Below, piece by piece: positions 63,512 through 64,000 of a DNA stretch of 64,000 bases; position 1 is the first letter of the stretch, and each line of letters starts with the position of its first letter. The position numbers were made by a program, and so were the translations under genes. The notes under the pieces were generated by a model. That model was not told the origin of the DNA. It made no database searches and was given only the letters and a program-made list of their open reading frames with translations. Origin of the DNA: Faucicola sp902506225 (lineage in GTDB: Bacteria > Pseudomonadota > Gammaproteobacteria > Pseudomonadales > Moraxellaceae); assembly GCA_902506225.1 (NCBI GenBank), contig LR733345.1, positions 434,001-498,000 on the forward strand. Direction: 5' to 3'.

Positions 63512-64000
63512 ATGACAAATCAAAGCAAAAAAATCTTAGTGACTGGCGGTGCAGGCTATATCGGCTCACATACGTTAATTGAGCTAATTGCTGCAGGATT
63601 CACCCCTGTGGTGTATGATAATTTATCCAATAGTAGTCCAGCCTCGCTGGCGCGCGTCCAGCAAATTGTGGGGCAGTCCATTGAATTTATCGAAGGCGAT
63701 ATTTTGGACACACAGCTGCTTGCCAAAACCTTTGCTGCCCATGACTTCACTGCGGTGATTCATTTTGCAGGGCTAAAGGCGGTCGGTGAATCGGTTGCCA
63801 AGCCACTGTGGTATTATCAAAATAATGTCGCAGGCACGCTCAATCTACTCGATGCGATGACGCAAGCCAATGTCAAAAACTTGATTTTCTCGTCATCAGC
63901 AACCGTGTATGGTGACCCAGAAGCCTTGCCGATTGTCGAATCCTCACCGCGTTCTGCGACCAATCCGTATGGGCAAAGCAAGCTGATGATTGAATATATG
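63512..64000 (+). CDS. galE: UDP-glucose 4-epimerase GalE (partial, cut by right edge)
   Basis: Interconverts UDP-glucose and UDP-galactose by a transient keto intermediate on bound NAD. The 163 residues visible start MTNQSKKILVTGGAGYIGSHT, with the GxxGxxG NAD motif, then DNLSNSS, HFAGLKAVGES, SSSATVYGDP (catalytic Ser/Thr) and YGQSK (catalytic Tyr-Lys). ATG 63512 is eight bases after the ugd-like gene. The stop lies beyond 64000. Confidence 0.94.
   Translation, partial: MTNQSKKILVTGGAGYIGSHTLIELIAAGFTPVVYDNLSNSSPASLARVQQIVGQSIEFIEGDILDTQLLAKTFAAHDFTAVIHFAGLKAVGESVAKPLWYYQNNVAGTLNLLDAMTQANVKNLIFSSSATVYGDPEALPIVESSPRSATNPYGQSKLMIEYM

Overview
The window is a stretch of core chromosome from a gammaproteobacterium, almost certainly a member of the Moraxellaceae (Moraxella/Faucicola, Psychrobacter, Acinetobacter group). 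The evidence is the Acinetobacter-type OmpA, the gene orders recO-pdxJ and galU-pgi-ugd-galE, the coupled sdhCDAB-sucAB-lpd-sucCD block, the metY-rimP-nusA-infB cluster, and a moderate base composition with AT-rich intergenic regions. The genus is inference. I see no insertion sequence, prophage, integrase, CRISPR array or rRNA.

Layout. 1-5.4 kb: recO end, pdxJ, an orphan pseudopilin on the minus strand, ompA and typA. 5.5-13.5 kb: mscL, dadA, phoRB with a Pho box, dtd, psd, a Bcr/CflA-type exporter and a DODA-type dioxygenase. 13.6-23.1 kb: rlmH, rnr, a small membrane protein, an EEP-family phosphatase, prlC, yheV and a two-gene unit of unknown function (a low-complexity membrane/coiled-coil protein followed by what looks like a degenerate macrodomain). 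23.3-36.7 kb, all on the minus strand and read from right to left: tpiA, secG, tRNA-Leu(GAG), initiator tRNA, rimP, nusA, infB, rbfA, a DUF4105 membrane protein, truB, a PfpI-family gene with a small ORF, rpsO and pnp. This is the enterobacterial secG-leuU-metY-rimP-nusA-infB-rbfA-truB-rpsO-pnp supercluster with insertions. 37-41.6 kb: pilB, pilC, pilD, coaE. 41.6-44.2 kb (minus): nadV and nadM-Nudix, a two-step NAD salvage route from nicotinamide. 44.5-59.4 kb: nfuA, gltA (minus), then the TCA block sdhCDAB, sucAB, lpd, sucCD. 59.6-64 kb: galU, pgi, a UDP-glucose dehydrogenase-like gene without its catalytic residues, and galE, cut by the right edge.

How the genes fit together. The right half is central metabolism (citrate synthase, succinate dehydrogenase, 2-oxoglutarate dehydrogenase, succinyl-CoA ligase) followed by nucleotide-sugar supply for surface polysaccharide. 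The middle is translation, transcription and RNA turnover. The left half is envelope and stress functions.

Most unusual points: (1) the ugd-like ORF at 62241-63503 keeps the fold and length but has lost the dinucleotide glycine motif and the catalytic Glu, Lys, Asn, Cys and Asp; (2) the ORF at 22572-23072 looks like a DarG-type macrodomain stripped of its ADP-ribose-binding loops, paired with an unknown membrane/coiled-coil protein behind a hairpin leader; (3) the initiator tRNA has U1-U72 instead of C1-A72; (4) a DUF4105 (Lnb-like) membrane protein sits between rbfA and truB; (5) there is a long hairpin in the pnp leader and a canonical Pho box upstream of phoB.
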